A DNA stretch of 64,000 nucleotides from an uncultured Pelagibacteraceae bacterium (GCA_902620585.1 CACNJC010000004.1:1-64000), one strand, 5' to 3'. Numbered from the stretch's first letter, positions 41,374-52,185 are shown. Numbers and translations are program-made. The notes: generated by a model not told the origin, from the letters alone.

Positions 41374-42935
41374 TATTTTTTATTTTTAAAAATTAAAAAG
41401 ATAAATAGATATGTAAATAAAAGAGAAAAAAATATCAAATCATTTTTATTTTTATATTTTGATTGAAGTAAGGGAATTTGCATCTCTATATTTCCTGCTT
41501 CTTTAATATTTAATTTCTTAATTATTTCACCTTTATTGTTGATAATTGCACTAATTCCTCTATTTGCTGATCTCACTAGAAATGAATTGTTTTCTATCGA
41601 CCTAAATATTGCTTTAGCAAAATGCTGATGGGGACCTATTGAACTACCAAACCATCCATCTTCAGAAATATTGACGATAAGATTAGTTTTCTCTTTTGCA
41701 TTTTGTGCCAATTCTGGAAAAATTATTTCGTAGCAAATCAACGGTAAAATATTTACATTATCTATTATTATGTTTTCTTGAATTTTTCCTCTTGAAAAAG
41801 AACTGTAACCTTCTGTAATTTTTTTCAGTCCAAATTTATTCAAAAATTTATTAAATGGTAAGAACTCACCAAAAGGAACAAGTTTTTTTTTATTATATCT
41901 ATAAATAATTTCAAATTTATTATTTACTAGAATTAAACTATTAAAAAACGTGGACGAAGTTTTATCAAATGTATTTAACCCCAGTAATATCAAATGTTTT
42001 TCACTAAAGTTTTCTTTTATTAAGTTACTAAATTGTGAAATTTCGTTATAATTATAACCAGTAAAAACCCCCTCTGGCCAAATAAAAAGAGTTTTTCTGT
42101 TTGGATCTGGATCACTATATCTAATTAATTTTTTTATCTTAATTTCTACTTCTTCAATTGATAAATAATATTTTAATTCAAAATCTGGTGAGATAACTTT
42201 TGTGTATATGCTATCATTTTTATTTATATAATCTATTACAGCGTTATTCTTATTAATTGTAAATGTTCCATAAATATATGTGAGGAAAACAAATAAAAAA
42301 ACAGAACTTAATATGAGTACCTTTTTACTTGAGCTATATCTAAAAAATAAGACTGCAGGAATAGTAAATAAAGTTATAGTAATAAGATTAAAAGCGTAGA
42401 GACCTAAAAAATTTAGTACTTGCAGAATTTCTGTGAACCATGACCAACTATATCCCCAAAGATTCCATGGGAAGCCAGTTAAAATTTTTCCTCTGACATA
42501 ATCTGATATAGCGAGCGAACCTGAAAAAAGTAAGATGGATGAAATATTATAATTTAAAAATTGACCAACTATTAGAGTAGTAAGACCTGTAAAAAAGCTT
42601 AAAAAAAGTGGTATGAGAATTAGAGCAAATGGAATTAAAAATTTAAAGCTTTCATCGAATGTTAAGGAATATGTAATCCAGTGAATTCCACCTAGATAAA
42701 AACCAAACCCAAAAACACAACCAAAAGTAAATAAGTTTCTGCGGTATGGTTTTTTTCTATAAATACTTTTTGATCTATTTTTTATGTAAACTAGTAATAA
42801 AAAGACAATTGGTAATAAAATAAAATTAACAAAAGATAAATTAAATGGCTGAAAACTTAAAACTGAAACTAATCCAAAACAAAAAGGCAATAGATATAGC
42901 ATATAAGTTCGACTGTTTAATATTTTTTCAATCAT
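41373..42935 (-). CDS. lnt: Apolipoprotein N-acyltransferase
   Basis: 520-residue inner-membrane enzyme adding the third acyl chain to lipoproteins. Several N-terminal transmembrane helices precede a nitrilase-like periplasmic domain with a Glu-Lys-Cys triad ([30 protein letters not shown]), closing with a last helix. corC, often adjacent, is absent; ybeY is one base away. A BON-domain lipoprotein at 54518-55096 is a possible substrate. Confidence 0.95.
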   Translation of the reverse strand: MIEKILNSRTYMLYLLPFCFGLVSVLSFQPFNLSFVNFILLPIVFLLLVYIKNRSKSIYRKKPYRRNLFTFGCVFGFGFYLGGIHWITYSLTFDESFKFLIPFALILIPLFLSFFTGLTTLIVGQFLNYNISSILLFSGSLAISDYVRGKILTGFPWNLWGYSWSWFTEILQVLNFLGLYAFNLITITLFTIPAVLFFRYSSSKKVLILSSVFLFVFLTYIYGTFTINKNNAVIDYINKNDSIYTKVISPDFELKYYLSIEEVEIKIKKLIRYSDPDPNRKTLFIWPEGVFTGYNYNEISQFSNLIKENFSEKHLILLGLNTFDKTSSTFFNSLILVNNKFEIIYRYNKKKLVPFGEFLPFNKFLNKFGLKKITEGYSSFSRGKIQENIIIDNVNILPLICYEIIFPELAQNAKEKTNLIVNISEDGWFGSSIGPHQHFAKAIFRSIENNSFLVRSANRGISAIINNKGEIIKKLNIKEAGNIEMQIPLLQSKYKNKNDLIFFSLLFTYLFIFLIFKNKK

Positions 42936-43400
42936 CTAACTAATATATTTAAAATACTTTTTTTCTATTTTACTCATAGAATAAAAATCTTTATTTAATT
43001 TATGTCTATAGCCAAATAAATGAACAAGCCCGTGAATCCATAATTTGTTTAGTTCGGTTTTGAAATTTTTTTTATCACGCTTATCTTTAATTTTATTTAA
43101 ATTTATAATTATATCCCCTAAGTAAATTTCTTTATTCTTTTTTAAAATATCATTTAATTTTTTTTTTTTATAAAAAGGAAAAGATAAAACATCAGCAGAT
43201 TTATTCTTGTTTCTAAATTTGTTATTTAGTCTTTTGATATTTTGTGTATCTGACAATAGCAAACTACATATTAAACATTTATTTTTGTATAGTTTATTTT
43301 TTTTGTTTAGTAACTTTATTTTTTTCTTGATATAACTATTTGGACTTTTAATATATTTTTTCCAACTTTTGTTATCTAAAATTACATTAATTTTTATCAT
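42936..43400 (-). CDS. ybeY: Endoribonuclease YbeY
   Basis: 154-residue metallo-RNase for 16S rRNA 3' maturation and ribosome quality control. The zinc motif HGLVHLFGYRH (three histidines) and the NKSADVLSFPFY region are present. Overlaps phoH by 14 bases, the standard pair. Confidence 0.93.
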   Translation of the reverse strand: MIKINVILDNKSWKKYIKSPNSYIKKKIKLLNKKNKLYKNKCLICSLLLSDTQNIKRLNNKFRNKNKSADVLSFPFYKKKKLNDILKKNKEIYLGDIIINLNKIKDKRDKKNFKTELNKLWIHGLVHLFGYRHKLNKDFYSMSKIEKKYFKYIS

Positions 43401-44391
43401 CAGTGCTTTTTTTTTGATAAGCCCGAATAATCTTTGAAACTAATGGATGTCTTACTACATCAGTATGATCAAATTCTATAATCTTAATTTCTTCTAATTC
43501 CTTTAAAATATTTTTTGATTTTACTAATCCAGAATGAGATTTGTTTATTAAATCAATTTGGGATGGATCTCCATTAACAACCAATTTTGAATTTTCACCA
43601 ATTCTAGTTAAAAACATTTTTATTTGAGTTTCAGTAGCATTTTGTGCTTCATCCAAAATAGCAAAACAATTTTTTAATGTTCTACCTCTCATAAATGCTA
43701 AGGGAGCAATTTCAATTTCACCAGTTTCAATCCTTTTATCTATTTTTTCCGCTCCAAATAGTTCATATAACGCATCGTACAAAGGTCTTAAGTATGGATC
43801 TACTTTCTCTTTCATATCTCCAGGTAAAAACCCCAGTTTTTCACCCGCTTCTACCGCTGGTCTAGATAAAATTACCCGCTCTATTTTTTTTTCCATTAAT
43901 AAAGTTACTGCTACAGAAACTGCTAAAAAACTTTTTCCAGTTCCAGCTGGTCCTAGTGACAAAATAATATCATTTTCTTTAAGAGCCTTTATATAATCGG
44001 ATTGTTTTTCAGATCTTGCAATTACTGATTTTCTCGGAGTTTTAATCAGTTGTTTGAAAGATTTAATGTTTGATTCTTCTAACTTCATATTTTTTTTAAC
44101 TGACATTATAATATCGCCTTTTTCAATAAGATTAGTCAAAAGATATTTGCTTACTAAAAATTTAATAGCTTTAGAGAAATCTTTCAAATTTCCCATTTTT
44201 CCTTTGCAGGTTATGGAATTTCCTCTAAAAAATACATTTGTGTCTGTTAATTTACTCAACTCTTTTAAATTTTGATCAAATTGACCGACGATTGACATAA
44301 GCATCGTATTATTATTAATTTGAATATTAATTGTATCTGAGTCTATTTTTCTTATAGTTAAACTTTGGTCTAATTTACTTATTTCCGACAT
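43387..44391 (-). CDS. ybeZ: PhoH-like ATPase
   Basis: 334-residue PhoH/YbeZ family P-loop ATPase: Walker A GPAGTGKSFLAV, an RPAVEAGEKLGFLPGD segment, and Walker B AILDEAQNATETQIKMFLTR. It is thought to assist YbeY in RNA handling. An N-terminal domain of about 110 residues has a KH-like look (FFRGNSITCKGKMGNLKDFS). Six bases downstream of miaB. Confidence 0.95.
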   Translation of the reverse strand: MSEISKLDQSLTIRKIDSDTINIQINNNTMLMSIVGQFDQNLKELSKLTDTNVFFRGNSITCKGKMGNLKDFSKAIKFLVSKYLLTNLIEKGDIIMSVKKNMKLEESNIKSFKQLIKTPRKSVIARSEKQSDYIKALKENDIILSLGPAGTGKSFLAVSVAVTLLMEKKIERVILSRPAVEAGEKLGFLPGDMKEKVDPYLRPLYDALYELFGAEKIDKRIETGEIEIAPLAFMRGRTLKNCFAILDEAQNATETQIKMFLTRIGENSKLVVNGDPSQIDLINKSHSGLVKSKNILKELEEIKIIEFDHTDVVRHPLVSKIIRAYQKKSTDDKN

Positions 44392-44396
44392 ATCTG

Positions 44397-45731
44397 TTAT
44401 GCTGCATATTCTTTTGGTTTGTCATTTAAAACGACCTCACCGAATAAAGTGTTGTGATTACAGCTATTAATTTGTACTGTCTTAATCATACCCGATAGAT
44501 CTTCATTGCTGTTTACAATTACAGAATTAAAATGCTCATCTCTTCCAAAATATTTATTCTCGCTTCTTGCTTTATTTTCAAACAATACTTTCACATAGGA
44601 ATTTATAAGACCATTTCTGTAATTACTTTTAATTTTATCAGCAACTTTTTGAAAAATAGATAATCTTTCCTTAGCAATTTCTAGCTGAATTTTTCCTAAG
44701 TTAGCTGCAGGTGTTCCAGGTCTGGCACTAAAAATAAACGAATACGAGTTTATGTATTCAACTTGCTTCATTAATTTCAATGATTTATCGAAATCATTTT
44801 CTGTTTCACCAGGATAAGCTATTATAAAGTCACTTGAAAATTTTATAGAAGGATTTTTTGCTTTAAGTTTATTAATCACTTCTAGATATTCTTCAACAGT
44901 ATGATTTCTATTCATACTTTTCAAAATTTTTGTTGATCCACTTTGAACTGGGAGGTGAAGAAGTGGCATCAATTTTTTACATTTGCCATGAACTTCAATT
45001 AGGTCTTCTGTAAAATCTTTTGGATGTGAAGTGGTATACCTAATTCTTTGTAAATCTTTTATTTCACTCAAAGAATATAAAAGATCGGAAAGCTTTTTGT
45101 TTTTAAAATTATAAGCATTTACGTTTTGTCCTAATAAAATAATTTCTTTACATCCATTTTCTACAAGTTGTTTTGCTTCAGATATAATTTGTAATGGTGA
45201 CCTCGAGTATTCAGGTCCCCTAGTATAAGGGACAACACAAAATTTACAAAATTTATCACAACCTTCCTGAATTGTTAGAAAAGATGAAATGTCATCATTC
45301 GTATTATGTACTAAATCTAACTGATCAAACTTTGCAATAGTTTCAAACTCTGTTTCATTAATTCTTTCATCTTTAATTTCTAAATTTGAAATTACTTTAT
45401 TGATTTCATGATAGGATTGAGGCCCAATAACCCCATCTATATATTTTTCTTTTTGTAAAAGAACTTCTCCCTCTGCTTGAGCTACACAGCCAGTAATTAA
45501 TACAATTGGTTTTTTCTTATCTCTAAATTCTTTCTTTACTCTTCCAACTTCATGATAAACTTTGTCTGTAGCTTTTTCCCTTATGTGACAAGTATTTAAA
45601 ATATAACAGTCAGCTTCTTTGATATCATTAGTTGGGACATAATTATTCTTTTTAATTAAATCCAAAATACGATCGCTATCGTACGCATTCATTTGACAGC
45701 CTAAAGTTTTGATGAAAATTTTTTTTAACAA
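44397..45731 (-). CDS. miaB: tRNA-2-methylthio-N6-dimethylallyladenosine synthase
   Basis: Radical-SAM methylthiotransferase of 444 residues acting on i6A37 of tRNA. UPF0004 domain with three cysteines (KTLGCQMNAYDS, LNTCHIREKA, TGCVAQAEGE), radical-SAM CxxxCxxC in CDKFCKFCVVPYTRG, and a TRAM domain at the end. One base after fur. Requires the Fe-S supply that nfuA at 49090-49641 suggests. Confidence 0.97.
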   Translation of the reverse strand: MLKKIFIKTLGCQMNAYDSDRILDLIKKNNYVPTNDIKEADCYILNTCHIREKATDKVYHEVGRVKKEFRDKKKPIVLITGCVAQAEGEVLLQKEKYIDGVIGPQSYHEINKVISNLEIKDERINETEFETIAKFDQLDLVHNTNDDISSFLTIQEGCDKFCKFCVVPYTRGPEYSRSPLQIISEAKQLVENGCKEIILLGQNVNAYNFKNKKLSDLLYSLSEIKDLQRIRYTTSHPKDFTEDLIEVHGKCKKLMPLLHLPVQSGSTKILKSMNRNHTVEEYLEVINKLKAKNPSIKFSSDFIIAYPGETENDFDKSLKLMKQVEYINSYSFIFSARPGTPAANLGKIQLEIAKERLSIFQKVADKIKSNYRNGLINSYVKVLFENKARSENKYFGRDEHFNSVIVNSNEDLSGMIKTVQINSCNHNTLFGEVVLNDKPKEYAA

Positions 45732-45732
45732 T

Positions 45733-46170
45733 TTATTTTTTAATTTTTGAACCGTATAATTCTAATTTATGATCAACAAGTTTGTAACCTAATTTTTTTG
45801 CTACTTCATGTTGTAATTTTTCAATTTCTTTATCTACAAATTCAACTATTTCTCCACTATTAATATCAATCAAGTGATCATGGTGCTCGTCAAAAGTTTG
45901 TTCGTATCTCGCCTTACCACCTTTAAAATCGTGTTTTTCAACAATACCTGACTCTTCAAATAATTTTACAGTTCTATAAACTGTTGCAATGCTGATCTTA
46001 TTATCTATTTCACTTACTCTCTTATGTAGCTCATCGACATCTGGATGATCTTTAGAGCCATATTTTTCTTTAGAGTTTGAAATAACTTGAGCTATAACCT
46101 TTCTTTGATCAGTTAACCTGACCCCCTTTGATTTGCATTTTTCTTCTATTGAATTCATAAATTGTGTCAA
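45733..46170 (-). CDS. fur: Fur/Mur family metal regulator
   Basis: 145-residue Fur-family repressor: KGVRLTDQRKVIAQVI, ISIATVYRTVKLFEESGIV, HDHLIDINSGEIVEF. It lacks the HHH cluster of Irr, so it is the general Fur; in many alphaproteobacteria this locus (between tsaB/rimI and miaB) encodes Mur, a manganese-responsive version. Metal specificity cannot be read from the sequence. Confidence 0.92.
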   Translation of the reverse strand: MTQFMNSIEEKCKSKGVRLTDQRKVIAQVISNSKEKYGSKDHPDVDELHKRVSEIDNKISIATVYRTVKLFEESGIVEKHDFKGGKARYEQTFDEHHDHLIDINSGEIVEFVDKEIEKLQHEVAKKLGYKLVDHKLELYGSKIKK

Positions 46171-46171
46171 T

Positions 46172-46555
46172 TTAACTTAAATATAGTGGGTTTATCAATT
46201 TTTTTTCTATTAAATTTTGATTAATTAAAACTTCAATATTTTCAAGGTTAAATTGAGGTAAATCTGAATCTTTATATCCAAATAATTTAATATTATTTGA
46301 TATTTTTATTCCTTTAGCAACAGAGAGCGCTACCCGTAATGTTGAAAAACTACCAGGACCTTTATTTACAAGAATAGAAAAATTTTTATCAATTTTTGCT
46401 TTGTGCTTAGTTGTTAAATCTAATATGGTCGTGACTAGGATATCATTTTTATTTATATTATTTTGAAAAGCATGAACAAAAAACTTATTATTCATTTTTA
46501 AACCAACTTTATCGTCCTTGCCTGTGCAATTTATTATCAAAAAATCTCTTATCAT
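46172..46555 (-). CDS. tsaB: TsaB-like protein, unusually short
   Basis: 127 residues, whereas TsaB (YeaZ) proteins are usually over 200. It keeps the N-terminal ASKHA-type domain with the hallmark KGPGSFSTLRVALSVAKGI and the terminal PLYLS (cf. P-x-YLR of TsaB) but lacks most of the second domain. TsaB is the scaffold partner of TsaD in t6A synthesis. Syntenic position (before fur-miaB) supports orthology. rimI, usually beside it, is missing. Start overlaps the divergent deacetylase gene by about 38 bases. Confidence 0.8.
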   Translation of the reverse strand: MIRDFLIINCTGKDDKVGLKMNNKFFVHAFQNNINKNDILVTTILDLTTKHKAKIDKNFSILVNKGPGSFSTLRVALSVAKGIKISNNIKLFGYKDSDLPQFNLENIEVLINQNLIEKKLINPLYLS

Positions 46556-47579
46556 TTTTATATTTATAATTTTTTTATTTCCTCAAAACAATTACTATTC
46601 AACTCTACTTGCAAAAACAATTGATGATTATGGCTTAATATCAGTGATGTATCACCGATTTAATGAGAGCAAGTACCCATCTACAAATATAAAATTGGAA
46701 ATTTTTAAAGAACAATTAAAAATAATTGAAAATGAAGGGATAAAATTTATCAACCCGTATAATTTCGAAGAAAGTTTATCTAAAGAAAAAAATGAAAGAA
46801 AATTATTATTAACTATTGACGATGGTTTATTGTCATTTTACGAAAATGCTTGGCCGATTTTAAAAAAAAAAAAGATACCATTTATTTTATTTGTTAATAC
46901 TAGAGAAGTTGGATCTTTTAACTATATGAATTGGGATCAAATAGTTGAACTACATAACGCAGAAAATGTAGAGATTGGGAATCACAGCCATTCACATGAG
47001 TACTTAGTAGATGAAAGTCCAGAAACAATTAAAAATGATATCTTAAAATCAATCAAAATTTTCAATGATAAGTTGGGAATGCAATCTAAGTTTTTTTCGT
47101 ATCCATTTGGTGAGTATAGTGAAGAATTTAAAAAAATAATTAAAGAACTTGGATTTAGTTATGCCTTTGGTCAACATTCTGGCGTTATTGATGAAACAAA
47201 AGACTTATGGGAACTTCCAAGATTTCCAATCAATGAAAAATACGGTGAATTAAGTAGATTCAAAACCTTAATGAAAACTTTACCTTTTAAATATCAAAAA
47301 ATTGTTCCTGAGGACAAATATTTATTACAATCTAAGAATCCTCCTGATGTAAAAATTTTTTTCAATAATAATTTAGATAATCTAGAAAATATTAACTGCT
47401 TTTCAAACGAAGGTAATAAATGGAGAAATTCTAACATTTCTTTTGCAGATGAGAATGTTCTAGAAATTAAAATTACTGAAAAATTTATTGGTGAGCGTGG
47501 TAGAATTAATTGTTCTTTGAAGGTTTTTGATGGATTTTGGAGATGGCTAGGAATTCAATTTGTTGTTGCAGAAAAATAA
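46518..47579 (+). CDS. Exported polysaccharide deacetylase
   Basis: 353 residues. An N-terminal signal/anchor is followed by a NodB-type domain: LISVMYHRFNE, LLTIDDGLLSFYENA (catalytic/metal Asp), IGNHSHSHEYL (metal His pair), FSYPFGEYS. A C-terminal domain of about 100 residues is of unknown fold. The start is uncertain: TTG 46518 or GTG 46524, both inside the divergent tsaB; no ATG gives the signal peptide. It may modify peptidoglycan or an exopolysaccharide. Faces a glucosaminidase gene convergently. Confidence 0.85.
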   Translation: MPVQFIIKKSLIIFIFIIFLFPQNNYYSTLLAKTIDDYGLISVMYHRFNESKYPSTNIKLEIFKEQLKIIENEGIKFINPYNFEESLSKEKNERKLLLTIDDGLLSFYENAWPILKKKKIPFILFVNTREVGSFNYMNWDQIVELHNAENVEIGNHSHSHEYLVDESPETIKNDILKSIKIFNDKLGMQSKFFSYPFGEYSEEFKKIIKELGFSYAFGQHSGVIDETKDLWELPRFPINEKYGELSRFKTLMKTLPFKYQKIVPEDKYLLQSKNPPDVKIFFNNNLDNLENINCFSNEGNKWRNSNISFADENVLEIKITEKFIGERGRINCSLKVFDGFWRWLGIQFVVAEK

Positions 47580-47582
47580 TAT

Positions 47583-49088
47583 TTATAAATTTAATTCTTT
47601 TTTTTCAATTGAATTTTCTAATCTGACTAGTTCAAAATCAGTTAATTTATTCTGAATAATAATCTGTTCTAAAATTTTTGTGTATTTGTCCCCTGTTTGC
47701 GCATAGCTGTCTAGTGTTTTTGTAAGTGCTAAACCTGTGATTTTCTTTTTTCTTTCTCTCATATCTCGTCTTTTAGCTCTAAATTCTTTGTAACTCTTAT
47801 GCGTATTTAAATTATTTTTATAAGATTTAACTGATGCTCTCAAAATTGGGAATCTTAGAATTTTATGATTTTTGGATTTGTCTTTTAACAAAGGTTCAAT
47901 CCCTTTTCCTGTCCAAGTCCACTGCCCAAATATTGCATTTCCCTCAAGGGCAAATCGAGAAGTTCCCCATCCACTTTCTTTTGCTGCTTGAGCTAATGCT
48001 ATAGAAACAGGAATTACATCCATTCTATTTTTTAATTCTTCAACGCTTCCTTTTTTAACCTTGTATTCTAAAAACTTTTGCCTCAACCACTGTTTTTCTT
48101 CATCTGTTGTAATTTTTCTGGATGTAATTTTATTCAGTTTATATCTGTCATCTAGTATTTTTTCGTTCTCTGCCACAATCAATGGAAGAACAATTTTAAT
48201 AAAAGTTTCTTTTTTCAGTTGGACGCTCTGAATTTCATCTAAATCTTTCGGAAATTGTGTAAAATATATTGGTTTAACTCTTTTTTTTATTCTCACATTT
48301 TTAAGATCATAATTTACATCTTCAAACAAATTTAAAACAGTTTGGGTTTTTAAATTCAAGTCAGGTAAGATTACTTCAGAAACTTTTTCTTTACTTTTTT
48401 TATCTTTAGGTTTTATTTTTTTTACTTCTTTTTTAGGTTTTAATTTTTTAACTTCTTTCTCAAGTTTTGGTTTTTTAATTACCTTTTCTGTTGTCGGAAG
48501 TTCTTTTTTTACTATTTGCTCTTTTTCAATATCTTTAAAATCTTTAAATGTAGAGATACCAGAAACTATAATAGTTATTACTCCTGCGACTACAAACAAC
48601 GCTGCTATAACTTGGCCAACTTTTTTTCCTTTGCTTAGTTGCTGACTGTAGATTCCGTGAAATAAGTCAGTGAATATCTCAACAAAAAAATTATAATAAG
48701 TTCGACCTAATTTAGGTATAATATTTAAGAAGCCGAGACCCGCTTTTCCGACCAATCTCCATAAGTTATAAAAAAAGCTAGATACTGATCTAGAGCTGTC
48801 TTCTTTAAAATAAGTTATTCTTCTTGAAAATTTGCTAGCTGTTTTAGAGGACTCCTCTTTAAAATTATCGATTTGTTTTGAAACTTTTGATAAAGGTTTT
48901 GAAAAGTTTTCTTTAAAAAAACTAGTTTTAAAATCTTTTGGGATTATTATTTTATTTTTTCTTAAAATTAATTCTAACTGACCTGTAGTTAAATTTTTTC
49001 TTCTTTTAGTGTATTCTTGAATTTCTCTAACACCATAAATTTGTGCTAACTCTAATAATTTATCTCTATAAGTTAAATTTTTTTTCAT
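47583..49088 (-). CDS. Bax-like membrane-anchored glucosaminidase-domain protein
   Basis: 501 residues. The C-terminal domain, about 350-490, matches the Bax/glucosaminidase family (AQAAKESGWGTSRFALEGNAIFGQWTW with the catalytic-type Glu; SYAQTGDKYTKIL at the end), which cuts peptidoglycan glycan strands. An N-terminal cytoplasmic helical region, one transmembrane helix at about 165-188, and a Lys/Glu-rich linker precede it, so the enzyme domain is periplasmic. It lies between the convergent deacetylase and nfuA. Exact substrate is inferred. Confidence 0.82.
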   Translation of the reverse strand: MKKNLTYRDKLLELAQIYGVREIQEYTKRRKNLTTGQLELILRKNKIIIPKDFKTSFFKENFSKPLSKVSKQIDNFKEESSKTASKFSRRITYFKEDSSRSVSSFFYNLWRLVGKAGLGFLNIIPKLGRTYYNFFVEIFTDLFHGIYSQQLSKGKKVGQVIAALFVVAGVITIIVSGISTFKDFKDIEKEQIVKKELPTTEKVIKKPKLEKEVKKLKPKKEVKKIKPKDKKSKEKVSEVILPDLNLKTQTVLNLFEDVNYDLKNVRIKKRVKPIYFTQFPKDLDEIQSVQLKKETFIKIVLPLIVAENEKILDDRYKLNKITSRKITTDEEKQWLRQKFLEYKVKKGSVEELKNRMDVIPVSIALAQAAKESGWGTSRFALEGNAIFGQWTWTGKGIEPLLKDKSKNHKILRFPILRASVKSYKNNLNTHKSYKEFRAKRRDMRERKKKITGLALTKTLDSYAQTGDKYTKILEQIIIQNKLTDFELVRLENSIEKKELNL

Positions 49089-49089
49089 T

Positions 49090-49641
49090 TTAAACAGCCT
49101 CTACAGATTTAACCTCTTTAACATAATGTTTTAAAAGATTTTGAACACCTTGTTTTAGAGTCATTAGAGAACTTGGGCACCCTGAGCAACTTCCTTGTAA
49201 TTCAACCTTTACAACGCCGTCCTCAAAAGACTTGAACTTAATATCTCCACCGTCTTTAGCAACCGCAGGTCTAATTTTTGTATCCAATACTTCAATTATT
49301 TTTTTAACAACCTCGTTATTTTTATCTTTATTGTCAAGATTATTAAATTTTTCTTTTGTTAATATAGGTTTTTTACTACTTTCAAAATAATGATTTAAAT
49401 GTGAGATTACCATTGGTTTTAATTCATCCCAGGATATGTCTTTCGTTTTTTTTACAGATAAAAAATTCTCTGAAAGTAATACTAGTTCTACTCCCTTAAA
49501 GCTTAGCAATTCTTTTATAAATGGATTTGATATTTTACTAATTTCTTTTTTTTGAAATTCTTCAGTTCCTATAGAGGAGATAACATTTTCTGATAAAAAT
49601 TTTAATGAATCTGGATTTGGTGTAGGTTCAGTATGGATCAT
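49090..49641 (-). CDS. nfuA: NfuA-type Fe-S scaffold protein
   Basis: 183 residues: an N-terminal Nfu_N domain (MIHTEPTPNPDSLKFL) and a C-terminal NifU-like domain with KDGGDIKFKSF and the cluster-binding CSGCPSS. It delivers Fe-S clusters to enzymes such as MiaB. Stops two bases before the Bax-like gene start. In Rhizobiales this gene precedes tsaB. Confidence 0.95.
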   Translation of the reverse strand: MIHTEPTPNPDSLKFLSENVISSIGTEEFQKKEISKISNPFIKELLSFKGVELVLLSENFLSVKKTKDISWDELKPMVISHLNHYFESSKKPILTKEKFNNLDNKDKNNEVVKKIIEVLDTKIRPAVAKDGGDIKFKSFEDGVVKVELQGSCSGCPSSLMTLKQGVQNLLKHYVKEVKSVEAV

Positions 49642-49652
49642 AGCTTTTTATA

Positions 49653-50657
49653 TTATATCAAGCCAATTTTTTCACGTATATTTTTAAGGTTTTCCTCAGC
49701 TATTATTCTAGCCTTTTCTGAGCCTTTTTGAAGAATATTTTCTAAATGCGTCTTATCGCCCATCAATTTTTTTATCTCTTTTCCAACTGGACATATTTCA
49801 CTTATCAAAAGATCTGTAAGATTTTTTTTTACATAAGAATAATCTTTACCCGACATTTCTTTTAAGACTTTATCTAAATTTATTTTTGATACTTCAGAAT
49901 AAATACTTAATAAGTTGAATGCTTCAGGTTTATTTTCTAAAGATTTGATATTGTCTGGAATAACACTGGAATCTGACTTTGCTTTTTTTATCTTTTTTTC
50001 AATGTCGTCTGCGCTGTCTTTTAAATTAATTCTAGAATAATCTGACTCCTCAGTTTTACTCATCTTTTTTGTACCATCTCTTAAACTCATTACTCTAGAA
50101 ACATTTTTTGGAATTAAAGGTTCTGGTAATGGAAAAAATCCTGCACAATTAAAATCTTTATTAAATTTTTGCGCAATATCACGTGATAACTCTAAATGTT
50201 GTTTTTGATCTGCGCCAACAGGCACATGAGTTGCTTTATACAATAAAATATCAGCTGCCATTAAATTGGGATAAATATATAGACCCACACTTGCTTTTTC
50301 CTTATCAGAACCAGCTTTGTCTTTAAATTGTGTCATTCTATTTAACCAACCTAATCTAGATACGCAACTAAAAATCCACGCTAGTTCTGCATGGCCTGAA
50401 ACTGACGATTGATTGAAAATGATACTTTTCACAGGATCTAATCCAGATGCAATGAAACCTGCAGTAGTCTCCAAAATATTGCTCCTTAGTGTTTCAGGTT
50501 TTTGAAAAACAGTTATCGCGTGAAGATCTACAACACAATAAATACATTTGGACTCCTTCTGTAATAAAACGAAATTTTTTAGAGCTCCAAGGTAATTGCC
50601 CAGATGTAGATTTCCAGTTGGCTGAACACCTGAAAATACTAATTTTTTATTATTCAT
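49653..50657 (-). CDS. trpS: Tryptophanyl-tRNA synthetase
   Basis: 334-residue class I synthetase charging tRNA-Trp. The HIGH motif reads [16 protein letters not shown] reads KKMSKTEES, with [16 protein letters not shown] typical of TrpRS. One base separates it from murJ. Confidence 0.97.
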   Translation of the reverse strand: MNNKKLVFSGVQPTGNLHLGNYLGALKNFVLLQKESKCIYCVVDLHAITVFQKPETLRSNILETTAGFIASGLDPVKSIIFNQSSVSGHAELAWIFSCVSRLGWLNRMTQFKDKAGSDKEKASVGLYIYPNLMAADILLYKATHVPVGADQKQHLELSRDIAQKFNKDFNCAGFFPLPEPLIPKNVSRVMSLRDGTKKMSKTEESDYSRINLKDSADDIEKKIKKAKSDSSVIPDNIKSLENKPEAFNLLSIYSEVSKINLDKVLKEMSGKDYSYVKKNLTDLLISEICPVGKEIKKLMGDKTHLENILQKGSEKARIIAEENLKNIREKIGLI

Positions 50658-50658
50658 T

Positions 50659-52185
50659 TTAATATTCTTTAAAATTACTCTTTTTTAAAACCCCAGTAAG
50701 ATAACACGATATCAAATAAATACTTGCAACAAAACCAACAATTACAATTAAATAAACAGATTTGAATTTATAAGTATAATCTAAATAATCTGAATAATGA
50801 TCTAAAGCTAAAACTAGTAGAAAAGACATTAAAATTGTTGAAAAAATTATTTTTAGAATACTTTTTTGCAGATAGGCTTTAAGTAATAAATAATTTTTAA
50901 TGTTAAGCAAGAAAATATATATCATCACGCCAACCCATGTTGATAATGAAGTCGCTATCGGAATGATAATGAATCCAATTTTACTAAAAAAAGTTATGCT
51001 AATAACTATATTTAACAAAACGATAAAACTTGAAATATAAAAAGGTATTTTTGTATTGTTTCGTGCAAAAAAGAAATTCGAAAAAATTTTTACTAAAGCA
51101 AAAGCTGGTATTCCATAACCAAAATACATTAACGCTGAAGCAGTCATCTTAATATCTTCTGCATTAAAAGATCCATATCCGAATAGTGCATTCACAATTT
51201 CATGAGAAGCTAAAATCAAGCCTAGGCTAGCTGGTATAGAAAATAAAAGAGATAGTTCAACTGACTTACTTTGTATGTTAGAAATTTTTAAAATATTCTT
51301 TTGCTTAAAAGCTTTAGATAAAACTGGTAATGAAACAGTTCCCACCGCGACACCAGCTATAGCTAGATTAATTTGATATATACGATCGGCATAGTATAAA
51401 TACGATACTGCACTAGCTTCAAAAGATGCAATAATTGTGCCTACTAAAATATTTATTTGGGTGACTCCGGAGGATAAAATACTTGGGAGAAGTTTTTTAA
51501 AAAATAATTTTACTTTTCTGCTTAATTTAATTTTAAAGGAAAAAGTTGGTTTATAATATTTTGTGGTAAAAAATATTAAATAAATCAATTGAATAATCCC
51601 TGCTAAAGTCACTCCATAAGATAGTTGTTTTTCATAGTTCAAATTATAAGCATATGAGGTTACTAAACTTAATATCAATATAATATTAAGTATGATTGGA
51701 GCTGAGGCCGCTGCTCCAAATTTATTGTTTGAGTTTAATACGCCTGAAAAAAAAGAGGAAAGACTTACAAATAATAAAAACGGAAACGTTATTCTAGTAA
51801 GTTCAACTGCAAGATTGAATTTTTGATTATCTTCCAAAAAACCAGGGGCAATTAAATATATTAAGTAGGGTGTAAATATTTCAGCTATTAAAACTAAAAA
51901 TAGTAAAATTAAAATTAAAAGACTTAGAACATCATCAGCAAAATTTTTACCTTTTGTCTTTCCGTCCATTTTTGCAGAAGTATAACTTGGAATAAACGCA
52001 GCATTAAACGTACCTTCAGCAAATAACCTTCTAAATGTATTTGGAAGTCTAAAAGCCACAAAAAAAGCATCTGCGGAAATTGACGCTCCTAAAAATATTG
52101 CAATTAGTATATCTCTGAGATAGCCTAAAACTCTACTTAATAAAGTAAAAAAACTAAAAATATATGTTGAAGATAACAGATTCAT
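50659..52185 (-). CDS. murJ: Lipid II flippase MurJ
   Basis: 508-residue MviN/MurJ polytopic membrane protein of the MATE-like fold, flipping lipid II across the inner membrane. Many hydrophobic helices; [23 protein letters not shown] near residue 45 is the family hallmark. Followed by trpS, as in other alphaproteobacteria. Divergent from maeB across 53 bases. Confidence 0.96.
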   Translation of the reverse strand: MNLLSSTYIFSFFTLLSRVLGYLRDILIAIFLGASISADAFFVAFRLPNTFRRLFAEGTFNAAFIPSYTSAKMDGKTKGKNFADDVLSLLILILLFLVLIAEIFTPYLIYLIAPGFLEDNQKFNLAVELTRITFPFLLFVSLSSFFSGVLNSNNKFGAAASAPIILNIILILSLVTSYAYNLNYEKQLSYGVTLAGIIQLIYLIFFTTKYYKPTFSFKIKLSRKVKLFFKKLLPSILSSGVTQINILVGTIIASFEASAVSYLYYADRIYQINLAIAGVAVGTVSLPVLSKAFKQKNILKISNIQSKSVELSLLFSIPASLGLILASHEIVNALFGYGSFNAEDIKMTASALMYFGYGIPAFALVKIFSNFFFARNNTKIPFYISSFIVLLNIVISITFFSKIGFIIIPIATSLSTWVGVMIYIFLLNIKNYLLLKAYLQKSILKIIFSTILMSFLLVLALDHYSDYLDYTYKFKSVYLIVIVGFVASIYLISCYLTGVLKKSNFKEY

